A stretch of 33,681 nucleotides of DNA from positions 1,516 through 35,196 of the forward strand of contig DCID01000025.1 in assembly GCA_002315745.1 (NCBI GenBank), in the 5' to 3' direction. The notes beneath the pieces were generated by a model that was not told the origin of the DNA, searched no databases, and saw only the letters and a list, made by a program, of their open reading frames with translations. Position 1 is the first letter of the stretch. The number at the start of each line of letters is the position of its first letter. The stretch comes from Bacteroidales bacterium UBA1735 (GTDB lineage: Bacteria; Bacteroidota; Bacteroidia; Bacteroidales; Paludibacteraceae). Shown here one piece after another: positions 6,874 to 15,404 of this stretch. The position numbers were made by a program, and so were the translations under genes.

Positions 6874-9393
6874 TTATAACTCTTGACCGAGGGCATTATA
6901 GGTTTTTCCGCCCCGAATAATCACCATCTGCCCGTTCTTTATCACTTTACGATTATCGGTGGTCGATGCACGATTATCGTTAACATACTCCACCGCAGTC
7001 GGCTCGATTGGGTACTTACCCGTCATGGTGTGAATACGCTCGTTGGCGTTTTGACGGATATTCTCCCAATACAATCCGTAATCCAATGCATGGAACGATT
7101 TGAGACCAAAATAAGGGCTACCTGTGTACTTGCCATCCAATAGAGAAGACGAACATACCACCGTTCCATGTGCAAGGTTGCATTGGGCATCGTATAAGCC
7201 AGCCTCAATGTCACCATCAAACTCTCTCCAACCACCTAAATTCTTGTTAGCAGGCGCGTAAGTCGTATCCTGCGTCCAAAGAATCGGATTGACGGCAGGC
7301 GTAGGATTAGCAGGCCACAGGGCACTCATCATATCGTCTGGCGTGTCGGGTCCTTCGGTGTTCCACATGATATAAACACCCGTGCTGGCAGCATCGGTTG
7401 CCATCTTAACACCACCCGCAAGACCAGTCTCACACTTGGTATCTTTCTCAATAGTCTGCATATCGGTCTTGCTCAGTCCCATACCTACAGCGTAGCAGGC
7501 AACGAGGTTCTTGAGCAGAGGCTTTTTCTCCTCTTGGGTGAAATAGTGTTTCATGATCAGATGCAAGATACCCGTACCATGCGAGTGGCTAGCGATGATA
7601 AAGGGACGATCACCATTAGGGTTGAATTGGGTAAAATAGTAATCCAACGCATCTATCGCATCCTGATAGGGAGCGTGGGAGAGCCAGAACTTAGCAATGC
7701 TATCGTATGCTGCCGCATAACTTGCTGCAGTTTCAATAAACTGCAACTCTTTCTCAGAGGGAGTTTGACGGTAATAAGGCGCATAGACATTCACCATTCC
7801 TTCAAACGCTTTGGCTGTCATGTTCCATGATTTGGTGACACCATTTTCGGAACGCAGATAATGGTCTTCCAAATCGCATATACCATCCACGCACGAGTCG
7901 TTGAGTACCAATACGGAGGTAGGATAGAGGTAGAACAGATCGACGCCCGTATCTTCAGTGGGTTCACCACCGATGGTCTTGGCTTCATTGGGGCTGAGGG
8001 TGTGGTTGAGGTACCAATCCTTGGCGTAGGAATAGTCGGGCACACGTTGAGATGCCCATACGGCAGTATTTCCAGTGGCATCAATCTCCACTTCCTGCAT
8101 CTCCTCCGTCACGTTGACACTCACCTTGGCGTTCCCCCTGCCACTGGCCAGTTTATAACCTTCAGACGCTAATATCACCACCTGCACTTCTGTGGCAGTT
8201 TTCGGTACCCAGTGCGAAGCACCTGCGCGGGCTGCTTCGTTGATAAACATGGTCTCACCTTGGAGTTTATACCTATATTGCGCAATATAGGTGTGGTCTT
8301 CGAGCCCTGTCACTTGGACGGGTATCCAGCCGGCGATCTTAGCGGCACGCTGCATACCATTCTCGCCTATGTTGTTCCAATAAGCGGCGTAGTCGTAGGC
8401 GTGGAGACACCGGTCACCTAAGCCTATACTGGGATCCATATATTTGCTCGCTGGCATCTCACGACAAACCACTGTACCATGATTGGATATCTCTGCGCCA
8501 TACAGACCTGGACGTACGTCCTCTTCGGGTGCTACCTTTTCCTGTTTGGCACCCGTGTTGGCTTCGGGACCCGCTACGCCATCCGTAGTCCATGTGAGCG
8601 GGTTAACTGCCACCGCATCCGATGGCCAGAGCGAACTTACGCCGCAGCCACCAGGACCTTCGGTATTCCAAGAGATATACACTTTGGTGGAGGTGGTATC
8701 GTTGGCCATTGTCACGCCCGTAGCCGTTTCGATCTGTGCCAAGCCGTAATCTCCTATGCCAAAACCAATAGCATAGCAGGCTACCATGCTATCCAGCAGT
8801 GCCACCTTATCGGGTTGGTCGAAATAGTGTTCCATCACGATGCGCAATAAAGCCGACCCCTGTGAGTGACCCGCTAGGATGAATGGACGACGATGCCCCG
8901 CAGGATTGATGGTGGTGAAATAATAATCCAACGCAGCTTTCACATCCTGATAAGCTAGGCCATTGTACAAATAGTTACAGAGCGTAGTATCGGTTTCGGA
9001 ATGGAGACCTTCATCTTCCAACGTGGCTTGACGATAGTAAGGCGCATACACTTGTGTATAGGATGCAAAAGTACTACTGGTCATATAAAACGCACCCTTG
9101 GCAGAGGATGTAGCCATGGTATCTTTACGCATACCCTCGTCGTCAATACTGACGAATCCATCGTGGGTTTGGCTGTACTCGGTGGTTTGTGTACATACCG
9201 TAGGGTACACATAGAAGAGGTCGATGTTGCTTTCCTTTTTAGGTTCCTCGGGGCATTGTTTGCCCTCAATCTGGTGGTTGTATAACCAATCATAACCATC
9301 CGCGGTGGTGTAATCAGGATTACGATCCTCCGCACAAAGATTTACACACATTGCGGTCATCATTGCCGCAAGACAAAATAGTTTAGTTTTCAT
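6874..9393 (-). CDS. Secreted protein with two tandem DUF3089 alpha/beta-hydrolase domains
   Basis: An 839-residue protein with a signal peptide (1-21, ending VNLCAED). Two homologous halves, about 24-360 and 450-800, each have DLFYxYPT, VYAPYYRQ, QDxxxALDYYFT, a serine elbow, VACYAxGxG and WNTEGP blocks. The first elbow is GHSQG (S177), the second SHSHG (S604), so the second lacks the first glycine. HAYDYAAYWNNI and HALDYGLYWENI near each end may carry the catalytic histidine. A linker at about 360-440 has no recognised domain. DUF3089 is lipase-like by fold but its substrate is unknown; the activity here is inference. The C-terminal tail RKVIKNGQMVIIRGGKTYNA resembles that of the following 5'-nucleotidase. 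It leads an operon with that gene. Confidence 0.85.
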   Translation of the reverse strand: MKTKLFCLAAMMTAMCVNLCAEDRNPDYTTADGYDWLYNHQIEGKQCPEEPKKESNIDLFYVYPTVCTQTTEYSQTHDGFVSIDDEGMRKDTMATSSAKGAFYMTSSTFASYTQVYAPYYRQATLEDEGLHSETDTTLCNYLYNGLAYQDVKAALDYYFTTINPAGHRRPFILAGHSQGSALLRIVMEHYFDQPDKVALLDSMVACYAIGFGIGDYGLAQIETATGVTMANDTTSTKVYISWNTEGPGGCGVSSLWPSDAVAVNPLTWTTDGVAGPEANTGAKQEKVAPEEDVRPGLYGAEISNHGTVVCREMPASKYMDPSIGLGDRCLHAYDYAAYWNNIGENGMQRAAKIAGWIPVQVTGLEDHTYIAQYRYKLQGETMFINEAARAGASHWVPKTATEVQVVILASEGYKLASGRGNAKVSVNVTEEMQEVEIDATGNTAVWASQRVPDYSYAKDWYLNHTLSPNEAKTIGGEPTEDTGVDLFYLYPTSVLVLNDSCVDGICDLEDHYLRSENGVTKSWNMTAKAFEGMVNVYAPYYRQTPSEKELQFIETAASYAAAYDSIAKFWLSHAPYQDAIDALDYYFTQFNPNGDRPFIIASHSHGTGILHLIMKHYFTQEEKKPLLKNLVACYAVGMGLSKTDMQTIEKDTKCETGLAGGVKMATDAASTGVYIMWNTEGPDTPDDMMSALWPANPTPAVNPILWTQDTTYAPANKNLGGWREFDGDIEAGLYDAQCNLAHGTVVCSSSLLDGKYTGSPYFGLKSFHALDYGLYWENIRQNANERIHTMTGKYPIEPTAVEYVNDNRASTTDNRKVIKNGQMVIIRGGKTYNALGQEL

Positions 9394-9439
9394 ATAAAAA
9401 AAGTTTAGTTTGGTATAACTATCAAATCAAATAATCGCG

Positions 9440-9471
9440 CAAAATTACTACTTTTTTTTCATATACGCAAG
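9440..9471 (-). promoter_or_regulatory. Promoter of the DUF3089 / 5'-nucleotidase operon
   Basis: On the minus strand, CTTG (9468-9471) is followed after 20 bp by TAATTTTG (9440-9447). The leader to the ATG at 9393 is about 40 nt. Confidence 0.75.
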
Positions 9472-9497
9472 TGCGCACGCAAAAAAAGTAAAAAAAA

Positions 9498-10280
9498 TTA
9501 TAAACGAAAGAGTTGGTGAGCATTGGCTGTGGTGACAGAGTCAATCGTCTCAGCAGGTAAGTTATAGATCTTCGCTAATTCGGCTATGACATAAGATATC
9601 CAACCACTTTGATTGGTTTCACCTCGGTGCGGGACGGGTGCCATATATGGAGCATCGGTCTCTAAGACGAGGCGCTCCAAAGGGATGGACGATAGGTGCT
9701 CCCGCAACTTACAATTCTTAAAGGTGATGATACCGCCGATGCCTAAGTACAAGCCCATATCTACTATCTGCCGTGCCACTTCTTCACTGCCACTCCAGCA
9801 GTGCATCACACCCCGTAACCCAGGGAACTCACGCAGTATAGTGAGGGCATCTTCTGTGGCATCACGGACATGCAGTAAGGCAGGCAAATCGAGTTCCATT
9901 GCCCAGCGTAATTGTGTTCGCAAGGCTTCGTGTTGTTCAGACTTGAACTCCGTGGAGAAATGGTAGTCGAGACCTATCTCGCCGATGGCGATGTAGTTTA
10001 GTTTAGAGGACGCTTCGCTACAGTTTAGAGGTGAGAGGTGAGCGTGAAGAATAGCGAGTTGATCTTGCCAGTTAGCGGAGATGTTCTCCGGATGGAGGCC
10101 AATGGCGGGATAGAGGTAGTGAGGATAACGAGCACAGACGTCGCGGACGGCGTGGATATTGGTTTCATCTACTCCGGGAACGATAATAGCCTCTACGCCT
10201 GCTTGCTGCTGGGCGCGGATGAACTCATCCAAGTGCTCCTGGTAAACGGGGTCGTCTATATGTGCGTGGGTGTCTATCAT
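9498..10280 (-). CDS. tatD: TatD-family metal-dependent DNase, with an in-frame repeat peptide
   Basis: A 260-residue TIM-barrel hydrolase. Metal ligands are visible: HAH at 5-7 in MIDTHAHIDD, the glutamate of AIGEIGLDYH, the histidines of LLHVRDA and MHCWSG, and the aspartate of LETDAPYMAP. TatD enzymes are 3'-5' exonucleases/DNases. The gene is last in the panC operon and overlaps queA by 4 nt (ATGA). Oddity: between LAILHAHL and YIAIGEIGLD, where TatD proteins usually have only a few residues, lies SPLNCSEASSKLN, encoded by a 43-bp repeat (10000-10042) also found in queA and the thiE-thiD fusion. It falls in a surface-loop position before a core strand, so the enzyme is probably still active. 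Confidence 0.93.
   Translation of the reverse strand: MIDTHAHIDDPVYQEHLDEFIRAQQQAGVEAIIVPGVDETNIHAVRDVCARYPHYLYPAIGLHPENISANWQDQLAILHAHLSPLNCSEASSKLNYIAIGEIGLDYHFSTEFKSEQHEALRTQLRWAMELDLPALLHVRDATEDALTILREFPGLRGVMHCWSGSEEVARQIVDMGLYLGIGGIITFKNCKLREHLSSIPLERLVLETDAPYMAPVPHRGETNQSGWISYVIAELAKIYNLPAETIDSVTTANAHQLFRL
10000..10042 (-). repeat. SPLNCSEASSKL-encoding repeat, copy A (in tatD)
   Basis: 43 bp, differing from copy B (10593-10635) at one position. In coding sense two 10-bp direct repeats CCTCTAAACT flank the core GTAGCGAAGCGT, preceded by CTCACCTCTCA. It reads in frame as L-SPLNCSEASSKL within tatD. Confidence 0.92.
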
Positions 10281-11485
10281 CTGCGGAATAATATCGAACT
10301 ATCGCCATAGCTGAGGAAGCGGAAATCGTGGCTAAGGGCATAGTCGTAGATGGTATGCCAATCGCCACCGACGAAGGCACTAACGAGTAGCAGTAGCGTG
10401 GATTTAGGTTGGTGAAAATTGGTGATCAGTTGATCCACCACATGGAAACGATAGCCGGGTTCAATCATGATCTGCGTCTCGGCATGGAGGGTGTCCTGAT
10501 GGGTAGCGTCTAAGTAGTCTAAGATAGCTTGCATAGACTCTTGGGTGCTGAGGGTATATTCGCGCTCGTAGGGTTCGAATTGGTTGATGTGGAGTTTAGA
10601 GGACGCTTCGCTACAGTTTAGAGGTGAGAGGCGAGTGCCGATGAAGTAGAGGGATTCGAGGGTACGCATACTGGTGGTACCCACAGCGACGATATGGCCG
10701 ACATTATCGCGGACGTCTTCAATCGCTTTGCGAGGCACAGAGATGATCTCGGTATGCATAGTATGCTGATTAGCATCCTCCGTTTTGACGGGTTGAAAAG
10801 TGCCAGCGCCGACATGAAGTGTGAGTTCAGTCATACGAATGCCGCGATGACGCAAGTCGTCTAACACGGCGTCGGTAAAGTGTAGCCCTGCGGTAGGTGC
10901 GGCGACACTGCCTTTGATGCGGCTATAGACAGTCTGATAAGTGGTCTTGTCGGATTCTTCGGTAGCGCGATTGAGATAGGGAGGGATAGGTAGTTCGCCC
11001 AATTGATCCAATATTTCGGCAAAGGAGAGGGTGGGGTCATCCCAACTAAAGCGGATATGGTGCGTATTACCCGTAGTGGATAGTCGCTCGGCTTTGAGGG
11101 CTCCGACTTGTAAGATGCCGTTTTTCCACTTCTTGAGATTGCCCACCATACATTTCCACACACAACCCGTAGTCGAAGAGAGTGAGAGTTGGTAGTCGTA
11201 GGGTTCGATGGGTTCGAGACAGAAGATCTCGATACGAGCACCGACAGCATCCGGCGTCTGACCTAGTTTATGGAAGACCAGACGTGCCTGTATAACCCGT
11301 GTATTATTATAGACTAAGAGCGAGTCTTTCGGGATGTAGTCCCCGATTTGGAAAAACTGCGCTTCGGAGACTTGCCCTTCGCGGTAAACGAGGAGTTTCG
11401 AGTGGTCTCTTTGTGCGAGTGGGTACTTCGCGATTCGCTCTTCGGGAAGCGGGTAGTTGTAGTCTGTGATATGGATTTCTTCCAT
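10277..11485 (-). CDS. queA: tRNA preQ1(34) S-adenosylmethionine ribosyltransferase-isomerase QueA
   Basis: A 402-residue protein with conserved QueA blocks: DYNYPLPEERIAKYPLAQRD at the N-terminus, VYNNTRVIQARL, the GSVAAPTAGLHFTD block, LHVGAGTFQPV, GTTSMRTLESL, and NFHQPKSTLLLLVSAF near the C-terminus. It transfers ribose from SAM to preQ1 in tRNA, giving epoxyqueuosine; queG for the next step lies at 27800-28483. The start is fixed by the conserved N-terminal block and by AAGGAG 9-14 nt upstream. It overlaps the 3' end of rlmL by 172 nt out of frame and tatD by 4 nt. After LYFIGTR lies SPLNCSEASSKLH, encoded by repeat copy B, at a loop that varies in the family. Confidence 0.95.
   Translation of the reverse strand: MEEIHITDYNYPLPEERIAKYPLAQRDHSKLLVYREGQVSEAQFFQIGDYIPKDSLLVYNNTRVIQARLVFHKLGQTPDAVGARIEIFCLEPIEPYDYQLSLSSTTGCVWKCMVGNLKKWKNGILQVGALKAERLSTTGNTHHIRFSWDDPTLSFAEILDQLGELPIPPYLNRATEESDKTTYQTVYSRIKGSVAAPTAGLHFTDAVLDDLRHRGIRMTELTLHVGAGTFQPVKTEDANQHTMHTEIISVPRKAIEDVRDNVGHIVAVGTTSMRTLESLYFIGTRLSPLNCSEASSKLHINQFEPYEREYTLSTQESMQAILDYLDATHQDTLHAETQIMIEPGYRFHVVDQLITNFHQPKSTLLLLVSAFVGGDWHTIYDYALSHDFRFLSYGDSSILFRR
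10593..10635 (-). repeat. SPLNCSEASSKL-encoding repeat, copy B (in queA)
   Basis: 43 bp, 42 identical to copy A only about 550 bp away. It is read in the same orientation and frame and gives the same 12-residue peptide inside QueA. The length is close to that of the variable loop normally here, so it may have replaced the loop instead of adding to it. Confidence 0.92.
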
Positions 11486-12630
11486 TCTTTATGTTCTCCT
11501 TTAAAAAGTTCGTAGTGATTGAATAAGCAGTCTAGTTCACCATTCATGAGATGGATACGTTGTGCAGGTTTGAGTCCGATGCATTTAAGGGCGTCCTCAT
11601 TCGAAGAGATGATCCAAGCGGAACCGCCTGTGAACTGGTGTTTAAGGGCAGTACCTATATCTTGATAGAGCCGCAGCACATCTTTGTCCTGCGCCAAGCG
11701 TTCGCCATAGGGAGGGTTCATCATGATGAGGGCTGTGGGGGCATTCTCTTCGCGTTTGATTTCCTGTAAGCGAATCTGTTTGACGTCGATGAAACGTTGT
11801 TGTCCTGCCGATTTGACATTCTTAAGGGCGGCTTGTACCGCATAGAAAGAGGCATCTGAGCCGTAGATATGATGTGCAAAAGGACGCTCACGCGAGTCGT
11901 CGTTGTAGATATCCTCAAACAGTTCCTGATTAAAATCGAGCCATTTCTCAAAACCAAACCCTTGACGATAGATACCCGGAGCGATGTTCTGCGCAATAAG
12001 AGCGGCTTCGATGAGTAGCGTACCCGAACCGCACATAGGGTCATAGAAATCGGTTTCTCCTTTCCATCCTGCCATGAGTAGCATACCGGCAGCCAATGCC
12101 TCATTGATAGGCGCTTCGGTGTTGGCTACGCGGTAACCACGTTTATGCAGACTCTCGCCACTGCTATCAAGTGAGATAGTCACTGTTTCTGCGGCAATAT
12201 GTATATTAAGGCAGAGGTCGGGATTGGTGATGCGGACGTTGGGGCGTTTGTTTTCGCGTTCCATCCACCAGTCGGCAATCGCATCCTTGACGCGATAGGT
12301 CACATACTTAGAGTGGCGGAATGTCTCTGAATAGACGGTAGCATCGATGGAGAAGCCGGTAGATAGGGTCATGTACTTACTCCAATCAATCTGTTTGGCT
12401 TGCTCATAAACGGCATCGGCATCTTTGGCTTTGAAAGTAGCAATAGGTACGAGCACGCGCGAGGCGGTGCGTAACCACAAGTTTGCCCGATAGAGGATCG
12501 ATTGGTCACCGGTAAAAGAGACCGCACGTCGTTCCATCTGCACGTTGTTGGCGCCTAACTCTACGAGTTCGCCTGCCAGTACTTCTTCCAGACCTTTGAA
12601 GGTCTTAGCAATCATGGAAAACTCTTGCAT
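11314..12630 (-). CDS. THUMP-domain class I SAM-dependent rRNA methyltransferase, RlmL-like
   Basis: A 438-residue protein. An N-terminal THUMP region (about 1-160) is followed by a Rossmann methyltransferase with DPMCGSGTLLIEAAL (SAM motif I) and MMNPPYGERL (motif IV, NPPY typical of N-methyltransferases). The best match is the RlmL N-terminal half, which makes m2G2445 in 23S rRNA; a DNA methylase role is unlikely given THUMP. The enzyme core ends near residue 382 (FNHYELFKGEHKEW). The last 56 residues, rich in S, T, K and R, are encoded across the start of queA in another frame. Basic disordered tails are common in Bacteroidetes relatives, so the tail may be real. It starts 3 nt after pdxB. 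Confidence 0.88.
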   Translation of the reverse strand: MQEFSMIAKTFKGLEEVLAGELVELGANNVQMERRAVSFTGDQSILYRANLWLRTASRVLVPIATFKAKDADAVYEQAKQIDWSKYMTLSTGFSIDATVYSETFRHSKYVTYRVKDAIADWWMERENKRPNVRITNPDLCLNIHIAAETVTISLDSSGESLHKRGYRVANTEAPINEALAAGMLLMAGWKGETDFYDPMCGSGTLLIEAALIAQNIAPGIYRQGFGFEKWLDFNQELFEDIYNDDSRERPFAHHIYGSDASFYAVQAALKNVKSAGQQRFIDVKQIRLQEIKREENAPTALIMMNPPYGERLAQDKDVLRLYQDIGTALKHQFTGGSAWIISSNEDALKCIGLKPAQRIHLMNGELDCLFNHYELFKGEHKEWKKSISQTTTTRFPKSESRSTHSHKETTRNSSFTAKGKSPKRSFSKSGTTSRKTRS

Positions 12631-12633
12631 AGT

Positions 12634-13575
12634 TTATCTAAGTTGGTAATATGTACGTAATTGTTCGAATTCATCGGGGTGTTGTCGCAAACTCTCTGTG
12701 ACTCGACCTAGCCATCCCGACTGACTATCGCCTGTTGCTTGACCGATAGTAGGCATGGCGATAGGGGGTAAACCAAAATGTTTAGCCAAGGCTTCCACGC
12801 AGACGTGTGACGCATTGTATTTCCCCTGTAACGAATAGCCGGCTATATGGAAAGAGGCTAAGCGTGTTTGGGGATTGCGAAGCAATGTTTGGTTGAGCTG
12901 CGGCTCCTTTTCCCAGCAGTCTATCACACATGGATGACCGCTACTGAGTAGTGCCTGTTCATCCACTATACCTCCCCGGGCGGCATTGATAATAAGCGCG
13001 TTAGGACGGCAGTGTTGTAGGAAAGTGGTATTGCATAGATGGTAGGTAGCATATTTGCCCCCTTGGGTCAGTGGGGTATGGAAGGTGATGATATCGCAAT
13101 TTTGTGCGATTTCATCGAGACTTTCACCTATTCCCTTAGGCGCATCGGAGAGCGATACGGTCATACCTAATCGTTCCGCCATCTTCGCCACCAATGAGCC
13201 TACATGTCCCACACCGACTATACCGATATGCATGCGATGTAAGTGCTCTGGTGTATAGAGTTCTGTCAACGCAGCTTCGACATAATCGCACACGGCTTGG
13301 GCATTGCAACCCGGACAAGAGATCCACTCTATACCCTTCTCTTCGCAATAAGCGGTATCGATATGGTCGTATCCTATGGTAGCGGTTGCTACGAATTGCA
13401 CGTTGGTACCTTCTAAAAGCGCGCGGTTGACGCGCGTGCGAGTGCGCACGATGAGTGTCTCTGCATCCTGTATCGTGTCTGCGGAGATGGCTTCGGGTTC
13501 TAAGGCAACCACATCGGCTACGGGAGTGAGAGCCTCTATTAGGTACGGAATATGTCGGTCAAGGACGATGCGCAT
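12634..13575 (-). CDS. pdxB: Erythronate-4-phosphate dehydrogenase
   Basis: A 313-residue D-2-hydroxyacid dehydrogenase. The diagnostic PdxB block TIGYDHIDTAYCEEKGI with SCPGCNAQAVCDYV follows the N-terminal domain. The NAD site GIVGVGHVGSLV has glycines at 121, 123 and 126. The catalytic arginine lies in INAARGGIVDE, a glutamate in CWEKEPQLN and the histidine in SFHIAGYS. It oxidises 4-phosphoerythronate in the DXP-dependent pyridoxal phosphate pathway. At 313 residues it is shorter than E. coli PdxB (about 380), mainly in the C-terminal dimerisation part, but the end FEQLRTYYQL resembles family C-termini. It overlaps panC by one base (TGATG) and is probably translationally coupled. Confidence 0.93.
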   Translation of the reverse strand: MRIVLDRHIPYLIEALTPVADVVALEPEAISADTIQDAETLIVRTRTRVNRALLEGTNVQFVATATIGYDHIDTAYCEEKGIEWISCPGCNAQAVCDYVEAALTELYTPEHLHRMHIGIVGVGHVGSLVAKMAERLGMTVSLSDAPKGIGESLDEIAQNCDIITFHTPLTQGGKYATYHLCNTTFLQHCRPNALIINAARGGIVDEQALLSSGHPCVIDCWEKEPQLNQTLLRNPQTRLASFHIAGYSLQGKYNASHVCVEALAKHFGLPPIAMPTIGQATGDSQSGWLGRVTESLRQHPDEFEQLRTYYQLR

Positions 13576-14429
13576 CAGTATTGGATATTATCAATGAGTC
13601 TGACTTCGCCACAATAGACGGTAACACAACCGATGGCATGATCGAACGTCTTCACGGGCAGTAGGGTAGATTGATCTACAATCTCATAGTACTCCACTTC
13701 CAGTCCATCGATTGCATTGATGGTGTCTATGACTTGGCGCTGTACCTCACTGACGGACATCGTTTTTGCCCATTCTCGTGAAGCAAACAAAGTCTTGGAT
13801 ATGTTCAATGCCGTCTGTTTTTGCGCATCGCTTAACCGCTCATTGCGACTAGATAGGGCTAATCCACTCGCTTCACGTACGATAGGGCACCCTATGATTT
13901 GTAGTGTACCAAATGTATCTTTGAGTTTGGAGCGCTCTACCATAAAATGTATAATGGCTAACTGCTGATAATCTTTTTCTCCAAAATAGGCGCGGGTGGG
14001 GTGTACTAAGTAGAATAGTCGGCTCACCACTTGCACCACTCCATTGAAGTGCCCCGGACGCATTTTACCTTCCATCACTTGATCTAACCCACCGAAATCG
14101 AAATGGAAAGTGCTATTGATTTCTTGTTGGGAGTACATCTCTTCGGGTGTAGGGGCAAAAACGAAGTGCACTCCTAGTGAACGTAGTAGTTCGGCATCTC
14201 GTTCGAGATTACGGGGGTACTTGAGTAAGTCCTCCTGATTATTAAATTGGGTAGGATTGATGAAAACGGAAACGACGCATACATCGTTCTCGCTGACAGC
14301 ACGTTTAACTAACGAAGCGTGCCCCTGATGGAGGGCTCCCATGGTAGGAACTAAGCCGACTGTTTTGTGCTGTTTCTGACAAGCCTCCATGTGTTGGAGG
14401 AGTTCTTGTTTAGAGGTAATAATTTGCAT
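13575..14429 (-). CDS. panC: Pantothenate synthetase
   Basis: A 284-residue protein of standard length. It has the nucleotide-binding PTMGALHQGH (28-37), the HIGH-like H34/H37, FINPTQFN for the pantoate site, YFGEKDYQQL, and LALSSRNERLS, the KMSKS-equivalent loop. It joins pantoate and beta-alanine using ATP, the last step of pantothenate synthesis. It is the first gene of the operon panC-pdxB-rlmL-queA-tatD and has its own promoter (14461-14492). The operon is divergent from the gene at 14577. Gene calling and start are secure. Confidence 0.97.
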   Translation of the reverse strand: MQIITSKQELLQHMEACQKQHKTVGLVPTMGALHQGHASLVKRAVSENDVCVVSVFINPTQFNNQEDLLKYPRNLERDAELLRSLGVHFVFAPTPEEMYSQQEINSTFHFDFGGLDQVMEGKMRPGHFNGVVQVVSRLFYLVHPTRAYFGEKDYQQLAIIHFMVERSKLKDTFGTLQIIGCPIVREASGLALSSRNERLSDAQKQTALNISKTLFASREWAKTMSVSEVQRQVIDTINAIDGLEVEYYEIVDQSTLLPVKTFDHAIGCVTVYCGEVRLIDNIQY

Positions 14430-14460
14430 AAATGGTATGCTGATTGACTAAAAAAACGTG

Positions 14461-14492
14461 CAAAATTACAAAAAAAATGCAAAAAATGCAAA
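14461..14492 (-). promoter_or_regulatory. Promoter of the panC operon
   Basis: On the minus strand, TTTG (14489-14492) and TAATTTTG (14461-14468) are separated by 20 bp. The leader is about 25 nt. Confidence 0.8.
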
Positions 14493-14531
14493 AAAAATGA
14501 AAAAAATAATGTAAATATCAATTTTTTTTTG

Positions 14532-14539
14532 TACCTTTG
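14532..14539 (+). promoter_or_regulatory. -7 element of the promoter for the GT5-like / DUF4270 genes
   Basis: TACCTTTG follows a T-run and lies 37 bp before the ATG at 14577. No good TTTG is found at the usual distance, so only the -7 box is called. Confidence 0.6.
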
Positions 14540-14576
14540 CCGTGCGAAAGTGTTTTTTCGTTAAAAAAGACGGCTT

Positions 14577-15404
14577 ATGTTAGAACCCAAACGTATCCTT
14601 TTTATCTCGCAAGAGATATTTCCTTATCTGGCTGAAGAGACGCCTATACGGTTGCTCAATCGTCGCCTGCCTGAGTTCTTTCAAGCGAATGGCTTTGAGA
14701 CCCGCACGTTTATGCCCAAATATGGGGAGATAAACGAGCGACGTAATCAGTTGCACGAAGTGATTCGCCTATCCGGAATGAATATCATCATTGATGATTC
14801 GGATCATCCGTTACTGCTCAAGGTGGCTAGTATTCAGGCAGCGCGTATCCAAATCTATTTTGTAGATAACGATGACTATTTCGGTCGTCGTAAGGGTATC
14901 TTGGATATGATGGATAATATGTACAAGGATAACGATGAACGCGTTATTTTCTTTGCTCGCAGCGTGCTGGAAACGGTGAAGAAGCTTCGTTGGACACCAG
15001 ATGTGATATATTGTTCGGGTTGGGTGGGAGCTTTAGTACCCTTGTACCTTAAGTTAGCGTATGTGGATACGCCATTCTTTACCAATGCCAAAGTAGTATT
15101 GGCTTTAGATGATAAGGAGTATGCTAAGCCGTTTGATACCAGTTTTGTCAATAAGTTGATGATAGATGGTATATCCGCCAACAGCGTTCGTAGCATAGAC
15201 GGGTTCCCTGTGGGTTATGAGGAGTTGATGCGCTTAGCCATTGATTATTCGGATGCGATTATCCAATCGACGCCGGTCGTTAATCAGCGTGTGATCAACT
15301 ATGCACAAACAAGTGGGAAGCCTATTTTGCCCTATCAGGAAGGTGATGAGATGACGCGTTATTATACTTTCTGTCAAGATGTTATTCATCGCAATGAAGA
15401 ATAA
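14577..15404 (+). CDS. Starch/glycogen synthase-like N-terminal domain protein, probably not catalytic
   Basis: A 275-residue protein that aligns with the N-terminal Rossmann half of GT5 glycogen synthases: LFISQEIFPYLAEE at the start, ETRTFMPKYGEINERRNQL, IYFVDNDDYFGRR and the DVIYCSGWVGALVPLYLK block. The ADP-glucose-binding KxGGL after the first strand is absent (LAEETPIRLL instead), and the whole second domain is missing. The conserved arrangement in Bacteroidetes is this short form followed by a DUF4270 lipoprotein, as here (11-nt overlap). I infer a binding or regulatory role, not glycogen synthesis. It is divergent from panC. Confidence 0.8.
   Translation: MLEPKRILFISQEIFPYLAEETPIRLLNRRLPEFFQANGFETRTFMPKYGEINERRNQLHEVIRLSGMNIIIDDSDHPLLLKVASIQAARIQIYFVDNDDYFGRRKGILDMMDNMYKDNDERVIFFARSVLETVKKLRWTPDVIYCSGWVGALVPLYLKLAYVDTPFFTNAKVVLALDDKEYAKPFDTSFVNKLMIDGISANSVRSIDGFPVGYEELMRLAIDYSDAIIQSTPVVNQRVINYAQTSGKPILPYQEGDEMTRYYTFCQDVIHRNEE

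Noticed and set aside
11314..11485. Frameshift or pseudogene explanation for the rlmL/queA overlap
   Set aside because: Both reading frames are intact over their conserved domains, so no break is needed; kept as an overlap finding.
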